A DNA stretch of 64,000 nt from Aschersonia sp. MBC 622 (Eukaryota; Ascomycota; Sordariomycetes; Hypocreales; Clavicipitaceae): NCBI GenBank assembly GCA_030782805.1, contig JARJPL010000007.1:33749-97748 (forward strand), written 5' to 3'. Made by a program: the position numbers and the translations under genes. The notes beneath the pieces were generated by a model. That model was not told the origin of the DNA, did not search any database, and saw only the letters and a program-made list of their open reading frames with translations. This document shows positions 1-12,600 of this stretch, piece by piece (the stretch's first letter is position 1; the number at the start of each line of letters is the position of its first letter).

Positions 1-1533
1 GCAGAGAAGCGGTGCTGCTGGCTTGAGTAGGCTTGAGGCGGACCAATATGGCGGTAATCATGTCCCAGACCTGATCGGCGTAGTATACATGATGGGCCAA
101 ATCGCCAATGCAAGACTCGAGGCGATGGAGCAGATCGGCATGAAGGGTGCTGCGACTGTCGGGGGGGTTGTCGAGCTGGTCGTCGCTGCCGCTGGCAGAT
201 GGATTGCTGCCGGCGCGAAGTTGAAAGAGCTTGCGCATCTGGCGGATGAGGCCGTGCAGCACATCCATGACGCTGAGGCCGATCAGGTTGAGGTCGGAGC
301 GCAGCATGGAGCCAATGATGGCGGTATATACAATGTGGTGGTCGAGAGTTTCCTCCTTCAGAGGGGCGCGAACCATGGTGTCCAGGACGACGAGTAGGAT
401 GATGTAGCGGTCCTGGACAGGGGCCCAACGGGAAATTATGTTGAAAAGCTGGATGGCAGGGCCCGAGTCGGTATTGTTGGCGGGGTCGCGGGTGATGATG
501 ACATCGCCCGTGGTGGCACGCTGGGCAACGAAGCGCAATAGAGCAGTGGTGGCGGAGTGAATCTGGGAGCGATTGGGGGCAACAAAAATGCTCTTGAGGC
601 ACTGCAGGGCCAGGACACCCGTCTCCTCCTCGGCCATGTTGTCGACGTCGGCACCAGTGCCAGAGATGGCGAGCGGATTGGCGTCGGCAGGCTCCTCATT
701 GGTTCGAACGGTAACGACGCTCGTCCTGCGACGAGTCGTCTTTTCGGCGTCGTGCTTCTCTTCAGTCTGTTGGCGATCGTACACGACATCGAGAAAGTTT
801 TCATGGTCGGACCAAAGATTGTCGAGAATAGAGGGGACAATGACGTTGATTTGGCGACCGGAGAGGGAGGAGAGGGCGTCGGCGGCGGAGACGCACTTGA
901 TGGCGCTAAGGCCAGCATTGCGCCAACGGATCTGGACGGAACGAGTGACGGCGGGCTTGTCGGCGTGATAGTTTTTGGAGGCAAGCTGGGCGTAAGCGCG
1001 GACGACGGCCTCGTAGTGGCTGAGGTAGTCCTTGTCGCCAAAAAGGGAGCTAGGGTCGTGATTTTCGCAGAACGCCTCGAAGGTGGGAATGGAGGATTCA
1101 ATCATGGTAATGTCGTCGGAGCGGAGGATGAGGTCGAGGATTTTGAGAACGGTTGGGGCGATGAGGGCAGCTTCTTTGGGAGATTTCTCGACGAGGGCGG
1201 CTAGAATGCCGAGTGTGACTTGGACATTGCTAAGGGGTTCGGGTTAGCATTGAGCTGTATATGGCAGATATTCGAGATGGCAAGGCCGGCAAGGCCGGGG
1301 TGCCAATCGAGTACATACCCGATGCGCATGCGCCAGACGTCAGTGGCCGTCTTCTTCTCGAGGAAGGCACCAATCTTTTGAATCTTGGAGCGTCGGCTGG
1401 TGGCGTAAAATAGCAGGTAGCTCAGCTCGCTCGAGTTCGGCTTAACGTCGACGGCGCCTTTCGTGGTGCGGGGGTAGCATTTGAGAACGAGGACCTGGTG
1501 CTTAGGCCGCAGCCTGTTTTCAAGGGAATTCAT
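1..1533 (-). CDS. EFR3: EFR3-like plasma-membrane scaffold of the PI4-kinase complex (5' part; 3' end beyond window)
   Basis: Joined exons are 1319-1533 and 1-1229 on the minus strand, running off the left edge. The ATG at 1533 gives MNSLENRLRPKHQVLVLKCY, followed by a stretch with RTTKGAVDVKPNSSELSYLL, which I recognise as the highly conserved N-terminus of fungal EFR3. The intron 1230-1318 has a GTATGT donor and TTAG acceptor and restores the frame (..RIG-NVQVTLGIL..). The second exon stays open to the window edge and encodes ARM/HEAT-like helices (ILAALVEKSPKEAALIAPTV, VLALQCLKSIF). In yeast, Efr3 is palmitoylated and anchors Ypp1 and the PI4-kinase Stt4 at plasma-membrane patches. The clustered basic and cysteine residues at the N-terminus fit membrane attachment. 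A further in-frame upstream codon near 1599 is not ATG, so 1533 is preferred. The C-terminal half is not in the window. Confidence 0.9.
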
Positions 1534-3869
1534 ATTGTATATTTGGATGTATGTGGTCGTCGCGTCGCGCGTGAGGTCAAGGCCGAGTGGGCAAGACACG
1601 GGGCGATTATGTGCGCAGTCGGCGATTATCGCCGGTGTGCTGAATGGCAGAGCGTGAGGGCAGCAGGACTAGCTAGCCTCCCCAGATTGGGGAGAAAAAG
1701 AGGTCGAGTTTGAATGAGTTCGGCTGGTGTGAGCTCGCTGCTTGGTGATGCTGTGTGCGAAAGGGGAAAGGTGATGATGGGGATCCCGTTTGTATGCTTT
1801 TCCGAGTCGTAACGAGAAAGGAGAATCTGCAAAAGTAAAACAAAAAAAAACCTGGGGAAGGAAATCAAAAGTGGAAATCAAAAGGATGGACAGAGAAGAA
1901 GGAGGGGGAGGAAAGGAATCGGATAGATTTGAAAGAGAGACGAGCCCGAGCCTTGTGTTGGGACCGGGGGGGTTGAATCGGGGAGAGAGGGAGATGGATG
2001 ATGTTGATTACCTCTTTGGCAAGGTACCTGGGTACAAGTCATAATTGGGCAGGTAATTACGGGGCACGGACAGGCCCTGGCATCTTTTGGCAAGCAAAAC
2101 AAGAGCTGGAGAAGCTGTTTTAGAGTTGGACAGGCGGTACTTTTCTAATCACCAACCGTTCGGCGCCACTCGATGTACCTGGCGTCACGCAGCGTATTTA
2201 CAGGGCAGACTGGGGGCGTTTGAGTGGTACAAGCCACAGGGACCTTTGTCGCTATAATAAATGAACATTCATTTGCATGTGCTAAAAGTTGATGAGCGAT
2301 TGAAATTTTAAAATCTCAAGTCAATAGCAAAACCCTACATACTGTTGCACGACGTTTCTCTTCTTTTTATGACTCGATTTCGAGTCGCTTTTCGCTACAT
2401 CTCTCATCTTCTTTCGGAGAGACTCGGTTACGCCGTGTCCTCTTATGTTTTGCCCGAACCAGCATACAGCCGAGGCCTGCTTGTCAACGTTTTCAGCCTC
2501 GTGCTTTGCTGGCCTTGCCCGATTCGACTTCCAGGTTTGAAGACCACCTAACACAATACAAACCCCAAACACAATCATTCATCCACTTTAAAAAAAAAGG
2601 GGGGAATTGACTCCCCACGGGCCCCTGGGTTAGGTGTTGCAGCGCCGACTTGGCCTCCATCACAGCGCTGTCAGTGCTTTCTGTAAATTGTTGTTAGCGC
2701 CCGTCAATATCTTGTCAAACTTCGATGAAGAAGCCAGTCCGCATTCTCGCGTGTCGCAAATTAGACACATTGCGCATTTCCTCTCGTCATTTCACCGAGT
2801 AAAATGCAAATATAATGCGCAATGGGCTCGTTACTCATCTACCCATCTTCCCCGCCTCCGCTTACATGTCACCACCACACCGACCCAAGGGCTTTCCTTT
2901 CTTGTCTCCCCCGCAAAGCATATGCCAAAAATCTAGCTTCTCTTGATATGTACCATTTTGCCTCGGCCGGCTGGCGCGGGAGGGGATTGCATGCCACTTG
3001 CAGACAGAGACAGACCCAAAGAGGCCAAATCAGGCAGGGATAGCGGTGGACAACAAACCAAAAATCCTCTTGCCACTTGGCCCGTGGCTTATTCTAGCGT
3101 CTTCCTCCTAGCCCTTTTGCACCTCTTTTTCGCACCCAATCCCTGAGGGCCTTTAGTATCTTCTTCCTTTTCCACCATGAACATTCACGTCTGCGCTTGT
3201 AGCCGACATGTCCGGCCACCCGCCTGGCCCACCACTTACTTTTACGGCTTACAAGTACCCGGTACGACGATACGACGGGGCCTATTAACCACAAACACAC
3301 CCTACTTATGCTTTAACGAATCAAGAAAAAAAAAATATCGATTGAGAAGAGGCTTCTTTCCATTCTTCACTACACGTGAGTAGTTCGAGATGCTTGGTAT
3401 GCAGGTTTTCGAGTCCTCTGTCACCATGCTACCCCAAGCCGCCCTATTGCATGATCTTTACAGCGCACATGATGGACATCACTTGACTCGAACCTCAACC
3501 AAACACTCCTTGGTCATTTTGTTGGGAACAGAAAGATAATATTGAAACCGCACTAGAGCTGTACCGTAGGAATATAGAGGGTTCTTTTGTAGATACTACG
3601 CTGCCAAACTATTCAACCCTCTTGTTGGCACACCTGTGGCTTGCATCCCGCCAAGCCAATCCTCTCCCGCGCCTATCCACCACCCGCCTCGGCATCACCA
3701 ACTGGTACAGCAAAAAGCCGTTCCTCTGTCAAATGAAACTTTACCAAATTGAATTGCTCATCATAAATAAATAGGGGAAAAAAGTCTTTTAATCTGCACT
3801 CGGCATTGTACATCATGACTCTATCCATCATCGCACTATTACCCGCAACGCCTATCCTCGTCCTCTTTT
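1534..3869. other. Intergenic region between EFR3 5' end and SEC21 3' end; no gene seen
   Basis: About 2.3 kb without a convincing coding region. The part next to EFR3 (about 1690-1940) has pyrimidine-rich tracts on the EFR3 sense strand, as is usual for fungal leader and core promoter sequence. The remaining short open frames lack splice logic, codon bias and recognisable protein content. Confidence 0.6.
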
Positions 3870-6816
3870 CTAAGCTATAGATGCAATCACTAGCGCCGCC
3901 ACATTCTCCTCCTCGCTGCGCACCGTAATCTTGGTTGTCACCCCCGACTTGGACGAGAATGCCATCCGCACCATCGCCACCACACGCCCTCCGCTCACCG
4001 TCTTGCCCAACAGCTTCAGCGTATGTGTGCTCTGGTTGACTGGAACGTCCGTCCCGTCTAGCGGTTGCAGCGACAGAGCCTGTGTGAGTTGTTCCGTGGC
4101 ATCTATTCACTCATTAGTATTCGACTGTCAGACACTTCCAGTCTGTCAACTTACCCGCAATGCTCTTCATGCTGCTCAGCTGCAGCGTCTCCTCGGCCTG
4201 TTCGCCAGATGCTCCAATTTGCTCCCACAAATGGTTGAAATTGCTCGCAAACGTGGGAATAATATAGTCGCTGCCCGTGAGCTCAAACTCTGACACCTCG
4301 TACTCATCATCGTAACCAGTCTCCTCGGGGTCACCCGTCGCTGGGTCAATTTCCTTGCTGGTAAATCGAAGAACATTCGTAAATGACGAGACTGGCAGAG
4401 AGTTCTCGCCATTCACCTTCTTGAACGCCACGTACACCTTGCCAGGCTCATCCGTCGCCAGCCTGTCAGACTGTAGGATAAACACCTCCTCTAGCTCCTC
4501 CTCCTCAGAAGGCGACGCTACAACCGATACGTTCTCCAGGACCGTGTCGGGAAGGGTATTCTTGACATCGAATTGCAGAACAATGTGCTCCTTGAAAATA
4601 TGCTTGACCAAAGACACGACGTACTCAGTCTCTGCTTCGGTGAGCTCAATAACGGGCGATGACTTGAGTACGCTGCCAAACTCGGCCATGTCGGGGATGG
4701 CAGTAAGCTCCTCCGTGTACTTTTGCACCTGCGCAGAGGCGGCCGCCGCAGCCTCGGCACCAGTGGCGGGCGCCTTTGTCGGACCGGACTTGGGCGCCTT
4801 GAGCGTCGGCGTCGTGGCTGTCAGCTTCTTGGTTCTGTCCTCGGCATCGGCCTGCTCTCGGGTCACGACTGGAATCTTGGAAATATCAAACGGCTCCTCA
4901 AAGTTGCTCTTATCATCCGACGTCACGTACATGACGAGCTGATGCTCAAAATACGGCAGCGCAAACATGCTGTCATTCTTGACAAAGTTGCTCGCCATCT
5001 TATCGTCTTCCTCGCTCATGAGCTTTAGGTTGAGCGCAGCGCGGTCGCGGACTTCGTCGTCGACATCGTCCAAGCAGCGAGTCAGCAGAACCTTGACACT
5101 GCTCTTCACGTCGGCGTCAGCTTGTCCAACGCCAAACTTGGCCAGTGCCGTCACCGCAGCCGCACGGACAATGGCGTTCTCCAAGACAACGCGGTTGTAG
5201 ATGTAGCGAATATATTTAGTAGGGTTGCTGGTCTTAGGGCCCTCGAGACCAATCAGGTGCAGGATGCGCACGGCAAGTTTGGTGAACTCGCAGTCCTCGA
5301 TAAACTCGCACAAATGCGCCAAAGCCTCGTCTTTGGAATCAGGAACAAACTTGATTAGATCAAACATGCTCTCAATGACAGCCTTTTTGAATTCGTAGCC
5401 GCCCTCGTCGCGCAGGATGCCGCTGAGGAAAGTCAACATGCCAGCCTGCTTGCTGGGAAACTTGAGGCAGAGTGTGCGGATGGCCTCTACGATGGTAATC
5501 TTAAACTCGTCGGTGATCTCGGACATGAAGCTAGCAATCTGCTTCATCAGACGGTCGACACTAGCCTCGTTACCAGTCTTGAGAAGCGTCGTAATGGCAA
5601 ACGTGGCGATGGAGCGGTTGGAGTTGGAGATGAGGAGCTCAATGTCTTGGTTGCAGGGAGAGACGGCAATGGGCTTGAACGAGGCGAAGTTGTGGAGGAT
5701 ACGGAGGGCGGCAAACTTAGTAACGGCGCGGGGCGAAGTGAGGAACATCTGGAGGACGTGAACGGCTTGGTTAATTTCCTCGTCAGTGACATCGCGGAGT
5801 TCGCAGATGGCCTTGGCAGCCTCAAAGTTGACCATTTCGGACTTGTGGCGCAGCCAGCCAACGAGAAGCTGTGACATGGGCTTGCGCAGAGAGGCATCCT
5901 CTTCGGCAAGCTGAGAGGCGAGTCTGACCAGCATGACTGTGGCAGGGGCGCTCTTAACAGCACCAGGGGAGCCAAACTGCTGAACCATCTTGACCAGGGC
6001 CATGCGGTCGTGCATGCGCATCTGGTAGAGTAGACCGATGGCGTGGTATTGCGTCATGCTCGAGTTGTTTACGGGCATCTGGTTGCTGGACGAGAAGCCC
6101 AGGGAGAAGCCACCACCCGATTTGGAGTTGGCGGCAGCCTCCTGGGTCTCGCTCTGCCAACGACGGACGACATCCTTGGCGATGGGGAGGAGGTGATACG
6201 AGGAAACGAGAGCGGCGGAGGAGACGGAAGAGTTCTTGTCGACAATTGCAGTCTTCATCACACGTTCGATCGATTGAACAGTCGTCGCCTAGGGAGAGGT
6301 TAATACGAAGGGAAGGCGGAAATCGCCAAACCACGAGGAAACCCACGTCAATGATGCGGCAGAGGGCTCTGATGGCATTGGGACGGTAAATGGCGTCGCT
6401 ACCACCACCAGTGTCCTTCATAATGGTACTCGTCACCATGATGATGTCTTCCGCCGAGTTGGCGAGCTCCTTGATGACAAGGTGCACCATCTGGCGGAGG
6501 CTGGCATCCTTGTTCTGGAAGAGCTTTGAAATGCCAAAGAAGAGGGTGGTGGCTTCGTTTGTCGGAAACTTTTCGCCCGTGTAGACGAGGAGAGCAATCT
6601 TGGTCAGGAGAATACGGCATCGTCGCGGCTGAATCGGTGAGCTGTTGAAGAGTCGTGCTGTTTGGGCCAGCTTGTTAGCATCGAATGGCGGGGTGCGTCG
6701 AGCCGCCGGCGCGCGACGAAGCCATTGAGCGCAGACGAACCTTCTTGGAAGACCTGCGTGCGATCCACCTTGACCAGACCCAGGTCGGCATCTTCGTCCT
6801 TTTTGCCGTAGCTCAT
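3870..6816 (-). CDS. SEC21: Coatomer (COPI) subunit gamma
   Basis: Four exons (6741-6816, 6347-6657, 4155-6288, 3870-4102) give 917 residues, the usual length of gamma-COP. The ATG at 6816 starts MSYGKKDEDADLGLVKVDRT. Introns 6658-6740 (GTTCGT donor), 6289-6346 and 4103-4154 each keep the frame. The N-terminal two thirds are an adaptin-like helical solenoid (EKFPTNEATTLFFGISKLFQ; KLAVRILHLIGLEGPKTSNP). An Ala/Pro/Lys-rich hinge lies near residue 620-650, and the C-terminal appendage contains YVAFKK and ASNFNHLWEQIG. The last short exon completes the appendage and ends NVAALVIASIA. The protein is part of the COPI coat that retrieves cargo from Golgi to ER and binds dilysine signals and Arf-GAPs. 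It is essential and single-copy in fungi. I see nothing unusual in it. Confidence 0.97.
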
Positions 6817-7337
6817 GATGGGCGACTGGCTTTGGGGGTTTTGGTTGCAGGTGTCGTGGTCTATATGGGCCGCCAGGGGAATCTCCACGTCGACACTTTG
6901 GGGACGGTGTGGAACGAATCACGTGACTCATATACTTTGGCGTCGGACTGCCAGTTCAGCATTTTCATTTATTCTGCAGAAATATGAATTTTTTTCTTCA
7001 TGCATAGAAGTGCGATAGTACGCATTGAATGAGCTCATATTCTGTGGTGTTGAGGAGGTAGTTTGCGAGGATGGTGATGATGTGTTCTCACAGGAACGCG
7101 TACACACCAGTGACAGTACTCGTGAAGCCAAGCACAAAGTCGGGCAGAGCAGAAATGCTGAAATAAACAAGTTTTTAAACAATTTTATACGTATTAAATT
7201 TAGTCTATCCCCTTTAGACGGCCAATTGGTCAACCACGAGGCACCAGCGACGTTCCGCATCCACCCCATATCTGCAGCTCCAAAATTTCCAGACTTTGCC
7301 AAACTCATCTACCTTGTTCAACATCACAACCACCATC
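6817..7337. promoter_or_regulatory. Shared divergent promoter region of SEC21 and ATP12
   Basis: About 520 bp separates the two head-to-head start codons. No gene is seen. AT-rich stretches at 6960-7000 and 7160-7210 may mark the two core promoters. No specific factor site is claimed. Confidence 0.5.
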
Positions 7338-8480
7338 ATGCAACGGACGATGCGAATACCGCTGCGCCTTGCGCCCCGTGTGCTCAGCGGCACGGTGCTA
7401 CCCGTCCGTAGCCTCCACGCCTCAGCCATCACGGCCGCCAACGTCGCCCCCGTTGTCGGCACCGGCCCGCCCCCCGAGGCCCCCATCCAGCGCACCCCCA
7501 ACGAACGAGTCGAGCGCCGCCGCAAGCATGCCGAAATGCTCAAGATGGCCAAGGCCATCCGCAGCGCCAACGACGGCAAAATATCTTCCTCTCCCTCCTC
7601 CTCCTCCTCCGCCGGCGGCGGCGGTGACCTCTCGCCCACGAGGCGCCGCTTCTGGAAGGACGTCCGCGTCAAAGAGGTCGACGGCGCGCTGCAGGTGCTC
7701 CTCGACGCGCGGCCGCTGCGGCACCCCAACAACAAGGAGATTGTGCGCGTGCCGCTCAGCAAGCCCACGCTCGCGACGGCGCTCGCCATCGAGTGGGACC
7801 TGCTCACCTCGGCGCAGCAGGCCACGCAGCAGCACCTGATTCCGCTGACGAGCCTCGTCTGCCGCGCCATTGACGTGGCCGCCGACGATGCGCTCGGCGA
7901 CCGCGCCACGGTCCGCGCCGCCATTGCCGAGTCGGTCATGCGCTACCTCGACACCGACTCGCTGCTGTGCTGGGCGCCGCCCGCGGGCAAGCTCGACTTG
8001 CGCAACGACGCGGGCGAGTCCCTCCGCGACGTGCAGAAGCGCGCCGGCGAGGAGACGGTCGGCTTCCTGGCGACGCACGTCTGGCCCGGCGTCACCGTCA
8101 AGCCCGTCCTCGACGGCCACTCCATCTTCCCCGCCGAGCAGGACGAGGGCGTGCGCGACGTCGTCCAGGGCTGGGTCATGGGCCTGTCGGCCTGGGAGCT
8201 TGCCGGCCTGGAACGGGCCGTGCTGGCCGGCAAGAGCCTCGTCACCGCCGCACGCTTCATTGCAGAGTGGAGCGATGATGCTGCTGGTTTTTCCAAGGCG
8301 GTCGCGCGCGAGACCCGATTTAGCGCTGAGGAAGCGGCTCGCGTCACAAGTCTGGAGGTCGACTGGCAGACGAGCCACTGGGGTGAGGTGGATGATACCC
8401 ATGATGTCAACAGGGAGGACGTGCGGCGCCAGCTTGGCAGCGTTATTCTGCTCGTCTCTGGCGCAAGCAAGTCGTCGTAA
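7338..8480 (+). CDS. ATP12: Mitochondrial F1-ATPase assembly chaperone ATP12
   Basis: A single exon of 380 residues. The ATG at 7338 follows CACCATC and gives MQRTMRIPLRLAPRVLSGTV, an Arg-rich, acid-free N-terminus typical of a mitochondrial presequence. The conserved ATP12 core starts near residue 100 with RRFWKDVRVKEVDGALQVLL, followed by LDARPLRHPNNKEIVRVPL and IEWDLLTSAQQ. The next signature is VMRYLDTDSLLCWAPP. ATP12 binds free F1 alpha subunit in the matrix and prevents its aggregation before the alpha3-beta3 hexamer is assembled. The region before the core holds a low-complexity Ser/Gly run (about residues 83-97) that is probably disordered and variable. The gene converges on the flavin monooxygenase gene with about 200 bp between the two stops. 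Confidence 0.95.
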   Translation: MQRTMRIPLRLAPRVLSGTVLPVRSLHASAITAANVAPVVGTGPPPEAPIQRTPNERVERRRKHAEMLKMAKAIRSANDGKISSSPSSSSSAGGGGDLSPTRRRFWKDVRVKEVDGALQVLLDARPLRHPNNKEIVRVPLSKPTLATALAIEWDLLTSAQQATQQHLIPLTSLVCRAIDVAADDALGDRATVRAAIAESVMRYLDTDSLLCWAPPAGKLDLRNDAGESLRDVQKRAGEETVGFLATHVWPGVTVKPVLDGHSIFPAEQDEGVRDVVQGWVMGLSAWELAGLERAVLAGKSLVTAARFIAEWSDDAAGFSKAVARETRFSAEEAARVTSLEVDWQTSHWGEVDDTHDVNREDVRRQLGSVILLVSGASKSS

Positions 8481-8677
8481 AAACGAAGAAGGAAAGGCTG
8501 GCTGCCATGTATCTTATACCATTGTACACACTCGAAAACTGCTGTGAACTTAAATCATTTTACACTAGACTATGGTGAATTCATTGTTGGGGAATTTTGG
8601 GTTTCAAACTGCGATGCCAAACGATTTAAATGTACTGGAGAGCAAGCTGCGTGTACTATTGCCAAGCAATTACATCT

Positions 8678-10589
8678 CTACTTGGCTCCGATGAGTTCTT
8701 GGATACGCATGCGAAGCATATGATACTTGACAAAAGCCTGCATAGCGTAGCCCTGGACAATGTTCTTGAGGCCTTCTTCTCTGACGGCGCGCACCGCCTT
8801 GACAGACGCAAAAAGCGCAAGCGCAAAGGCCGCAATCTTGATGTAGCGGCCGAGCCGTTTTGTTCGGCGATCGAGTGCAGGCTGTAGAGTCAATGAGCGA
8901 CAAGGTCAGGTGATCACGACGGACATGAAAAAAAAAAAAAAGACTTACGGTATATTTCAGGTCTTCATAGACTGGAAATAAGCACCTGTACCAGTAATCG
9001 TTCTGCGTAAATGGATACGTCGACGAGTTGCGGGCTTGCTTTCCTTCAGCATTGCGAGAGTACCAGTTGTTGCAGATGCCATCGGCCCAAACGGTGTTTT
9101 TCAGGCCATCCTGGATTCTTTGATCCCATCGATCCTCGGCATCCTGCAAGCAGTCAATCGAGACGGCCTCACCATCCAGCACGGGCTTGATAATGCGTAG
9201 CGAGTAGTTGATGGCATTCTCAATAGCAAAAACGGTTGAGGTATGGCCGGTAACGGTATTCGGGCCTGCGTCACGACGAGTCAGCCTCTTGGTGTAGAAT
9301 ATGTGATATATGCTACGCGGGAAGCTTACCTAGAATCATGAAGAAATTGGGAAAACCACTGATTAAAGTAGCATTGTACGCTGCTGCGCCGTTGGTCTTT
9401 TTCCAGTGCTCTTCAGCCGTCTCGCCATTCCTGCCCACAACCTCAATGCGGGGCAGGAAGCTATTCGTGGTGTAGCCGGTGGCGAGGGCAATGACGTCTG
9501 CCTCGATGACGCCCTCTTTTGTACGAACCCCTTCGGGGACAATCTCAAGAATCTTGCTGTCCATGAGCGTGAGGTTGTCCTCGTTGAGGGACTCGAGGTA
9601 GCCAGGGTTGAATATGCGACGCTTGCAGCCAATGGGGAAATCGGGGATGAGCATATCGTGGTACTTGGCCGGAGCGAGCTTCTTCATGTACGCGCGCGTG
9701 CTGGCCTCCTTTGCCTTGCGCAGACGCGCCGCGTACTTTGTCAAGTAAAACGCCCGCCACGAGTTTTCGAGCGCCAGCCAGATGGCCAGGCGCATCAAGT
9801 TGAGCAGGCCTGGGATTCTCTTGAACAGGAAACTCATCAGACGAAAGTTGGGCATGACGGGCGGCTTGACGATCCAATGCTTGGAGCGCACGATTTGCGT
9901 CAGAGTCTTTGTCTCCTTGACGATGGCAGGGACGATCTGGTCAGCCGTACAGCCGTTGCCGACGACGACGACATTCTTGTCCTTGAGAGACACGTCGTGG
10001 TTCCAGCGGGCTGCGTGAAACATTTCGCCCTTGAAGGTTTCCACGCCAGAAAAATCGGGAATGCGAGGCTGGATCAGTTGGCCGACGCCGCTATAGAGAA
10101 ACTTGCACTCGTGATAAAAGACGGTGCCGGTCGTGTTGTCGCGAATATCCATACGCCACCGTGCCCGTGCCTCATTCCACTCACAGCGCTCAACGGTAGA
10201 GTTGAATCGCATCTTGGAGAGGAGCCCATATTTCTCAGAGATGTTGGTCAGGTAATCGAGGATATCGGTCTGCCCGTTGAAAAGCTGCTTCCAGTCGCCG
10301 TTGGGTTCAAAGGAGAAGCTATACAACGGGGAAGGAACGTCGCAGGCGCATCCTGTTGCGCAAGAAAAACTAGAGTTTAATGTTGTTTATGTGCAGTGTG
10401 TCGCCTGGGTCACTGACCTGGATACTGGTTAATGTGCCATGTGCCACCAAGCTTGCTTTCGCGCTCAAAGAGCACCACATCGGTAATGTTGTACCACCGC
10501 TTCAGGGTCGCGCCCAGACCAATGCCAGAGAAGCCTGTGCCTATGCAGGCAAACTGGCTGTAAGTGATGCTATCCTTTTCTGCAGCCAT
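8678..10589 (-). CDS. FAD-dependent monooxygenase, Baeyer-Villiger type
   Basis: Four exons (10418-10589, 9330-10352, 8949-9265, 8678-8881) give 571 residues. The ATG at 10589 starts MAAEKDSITYSQFACIGTGF. The FAD Rossmann motif is GTGFSG (residues 17-22). The motif FKGEMFHAARW (164-174) matches the type I Baeyer-Villiger fingerprint FxGxxxHxxxW, with Asn rather than Pro or Asp after the Trp. A second dinucleotide motif GNGCTA (189-194) fits NADPH binding. The segment GCACDVPS spanning the first splice junction is typical of this family. The last exon adds a hydrophobic helix (IAAFALALFASVKAV) that could anchor the C-terminus in a membrane. Such enzymes insert oxygen into ketones to give esters or lactones using NADPH and O2. 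The substrate cannot be read from sequence. It could also act as an N-hydroxylating flavoprotein, but the FxGxxxHxxxW motif favours Baeyer-Villiger. Confidence 0.88.
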
Positions 10590-12600
10590 GTCGGTTCGGC
10601 TTGGCGTTGTCGTGGAGCCGCGTTGAAAAGAAACGTGCAACCACCGACGTTTTCCTTCAGGTGTAGAAGGGACAGGATGCAAGCTGTAAGGGGGACATGG
10701 GCATACAGCCGTTATGACTTGAATTTCAGACAACTGCCTGCTGATGGAAAAGCTGGGGGGAAGCCGAGGCCCCCCCGCCTCTAGTGCGACGCCAACCGGA
10801 GAATGGAGAATGGACCACACGGAGACGGATTGACGGATGGCCCAGTCATGGCCGATCACATTCTAACTAACGGGCTAGAGCAGACGGTAATCTTGGGGCA
10901 CTACCAAACTACGACTCGACCAGATGCTTGTGCGATTCCTCCGGGCTGTCGCAGGAGGCAAGGCATGACATGATAGGGGCGGCTGATCATAGCTGGAGGG
11001 GGGAAACACGACAGCATTGGTGGCATCTCTTCAGCCGCCTGACCGAAAGCGGCAACCGAACCGATTCGGGAAACGATCGATATCGTCTCCTGCAGTACCG
11101 ATGCAGCACATTGGGCCGAGTTTTGCGCCACATGTCAATGTGATGAGCCTGTGACCGCAACAAAAAGGGAACGGAATCTGAAGCAAAATAAGGCTTCGAA
11201 TTTCAACTGGGTAGCTCTCCGATGCTTTTAGCGATCGTAGCACTAAAAATCCCCCGTTGATGGGGCAGCGTCGGTAGAACGGTTACTCGGCGGGAACTGG
11301 GGCCGCTTCCACACGCAATGCAGCCATCATCAGCCCCATCCATACATACATGCACTTATAACATGAGCATTATAAGTTCAGTGATGAGGGGGCTTTCATT
11401 TTAGTGGACTTGATAACGACCAATATTTCAGAGATATCCTGTGGGTGACAAGGGCAAATAATAGAAGCAATATCATGTGCCACTTATTTCTGTAGTGCTA
11501 CAGGGCTAAAGGGCTGACCGGGCACTAATTCTCTGGTACAACAACTATTACCAAGCCCCCCGTGCCAGCGCCGAAATTCATTTGCATAGGAACAAGGAAA
11601 GTTCTAAACCGAGAGCCATTCATCCTCTGCGCAAAAGTTGTTGAACATGGCGCGAGCAGCGAACCTGTTCTCTTCGTCCGACTGTGAGAGCTACAATCGA
11701 TCATTACCGCGGCTTCGCTGGGCTGGGCTGATTATTAGGCTCCCCGCATGTAGGGCTTCTCGCGGAAAAGTGGTTTTTGCTGAACAAGAACTATTTTCTG
11801 CAGAGATGCCTGGCTCATGCGGCTGGAGTCGTAGCGCGTCCGTCACCCAGGTCGTGTGGCGTCGCGCGATTGAACAAAGTGAGGAAGAATCCCCACAACG
11901 TCAGCCTGATAACACCACCCCAATGGCCGATTTAATTCGGGTCGTTTTATATATTCCTCTTTCAAGCAATAGCTTTTACTAATAACTTGACTGCTATTTC
12001 CATAATGGTGGGTTGAGAAGAGTAGACTTGAGGGTGGAAAGCAACCGGCGAAACGTATGAAAAGAATGAAACAGTATTGGTAAAGTGCAGCCCTTTAGTG
12101 ACGACATCCATCAGCAGCCAGCTCCAGGCACGACAGCCTCATTCGGTCAACGCTTACCGAGGCCAGAATGTCTTGTCCAGACGTCCTTGTAGCTATCTCA
12201 CAGAGGTCAATTCTGACCGACTCGTGCTTGTTCGGATGATACCTGCTGTATCTATACGAAAGCACGGTCCAGCGTCAGCATCACAAAAAGGTAGGATGTT
12301 GTTTCCTGAGGTTCAAGCATCGATAACCCTGAATCTAGCACGTCCATCAGACAGTGGGATTTGTTTTACGACTAGGCGAACCGTTGTGTTTTATTATAAT
12401 GAACAGTTGTATTATAGCCTCTGCATTTGCATCACAGTGTGGGGAAAACCTATTCCAGGTGAAAGAAGAAAAAACCCTACACCGAGGCCTAGTTATTGAG
12501 AGAAAAAAAAAAAAAGGACCAGTTGATAAGGCTATTACCGCTGCCATTTCTCGTCGGACGTCTCCAGTCAACCCTGTCGAGCGCAATTTCCAGCCCAAGC
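10590..12600. other. Intergenic, no supported gene
   Basis: About 2.0 kb between the monooxygenase start and the 3' end of the small secreted protein gene. Short frames, the longest about 140 codons near 12077-12499, have no recognisable domain or family resemblance. Confidence 0.5.

Noticed and set aside
7422..8402. Long minus-strand frame opposite ATP12.
   Set aside because: It is a shadow of a GC-rich coding exon. The plus strand clearly encodes ATP12.
11638..12499. Plus-strand frames of 110-140 codons.
   Set aside because: No recognisable family, no signal peptide and no supporting splice junctions.
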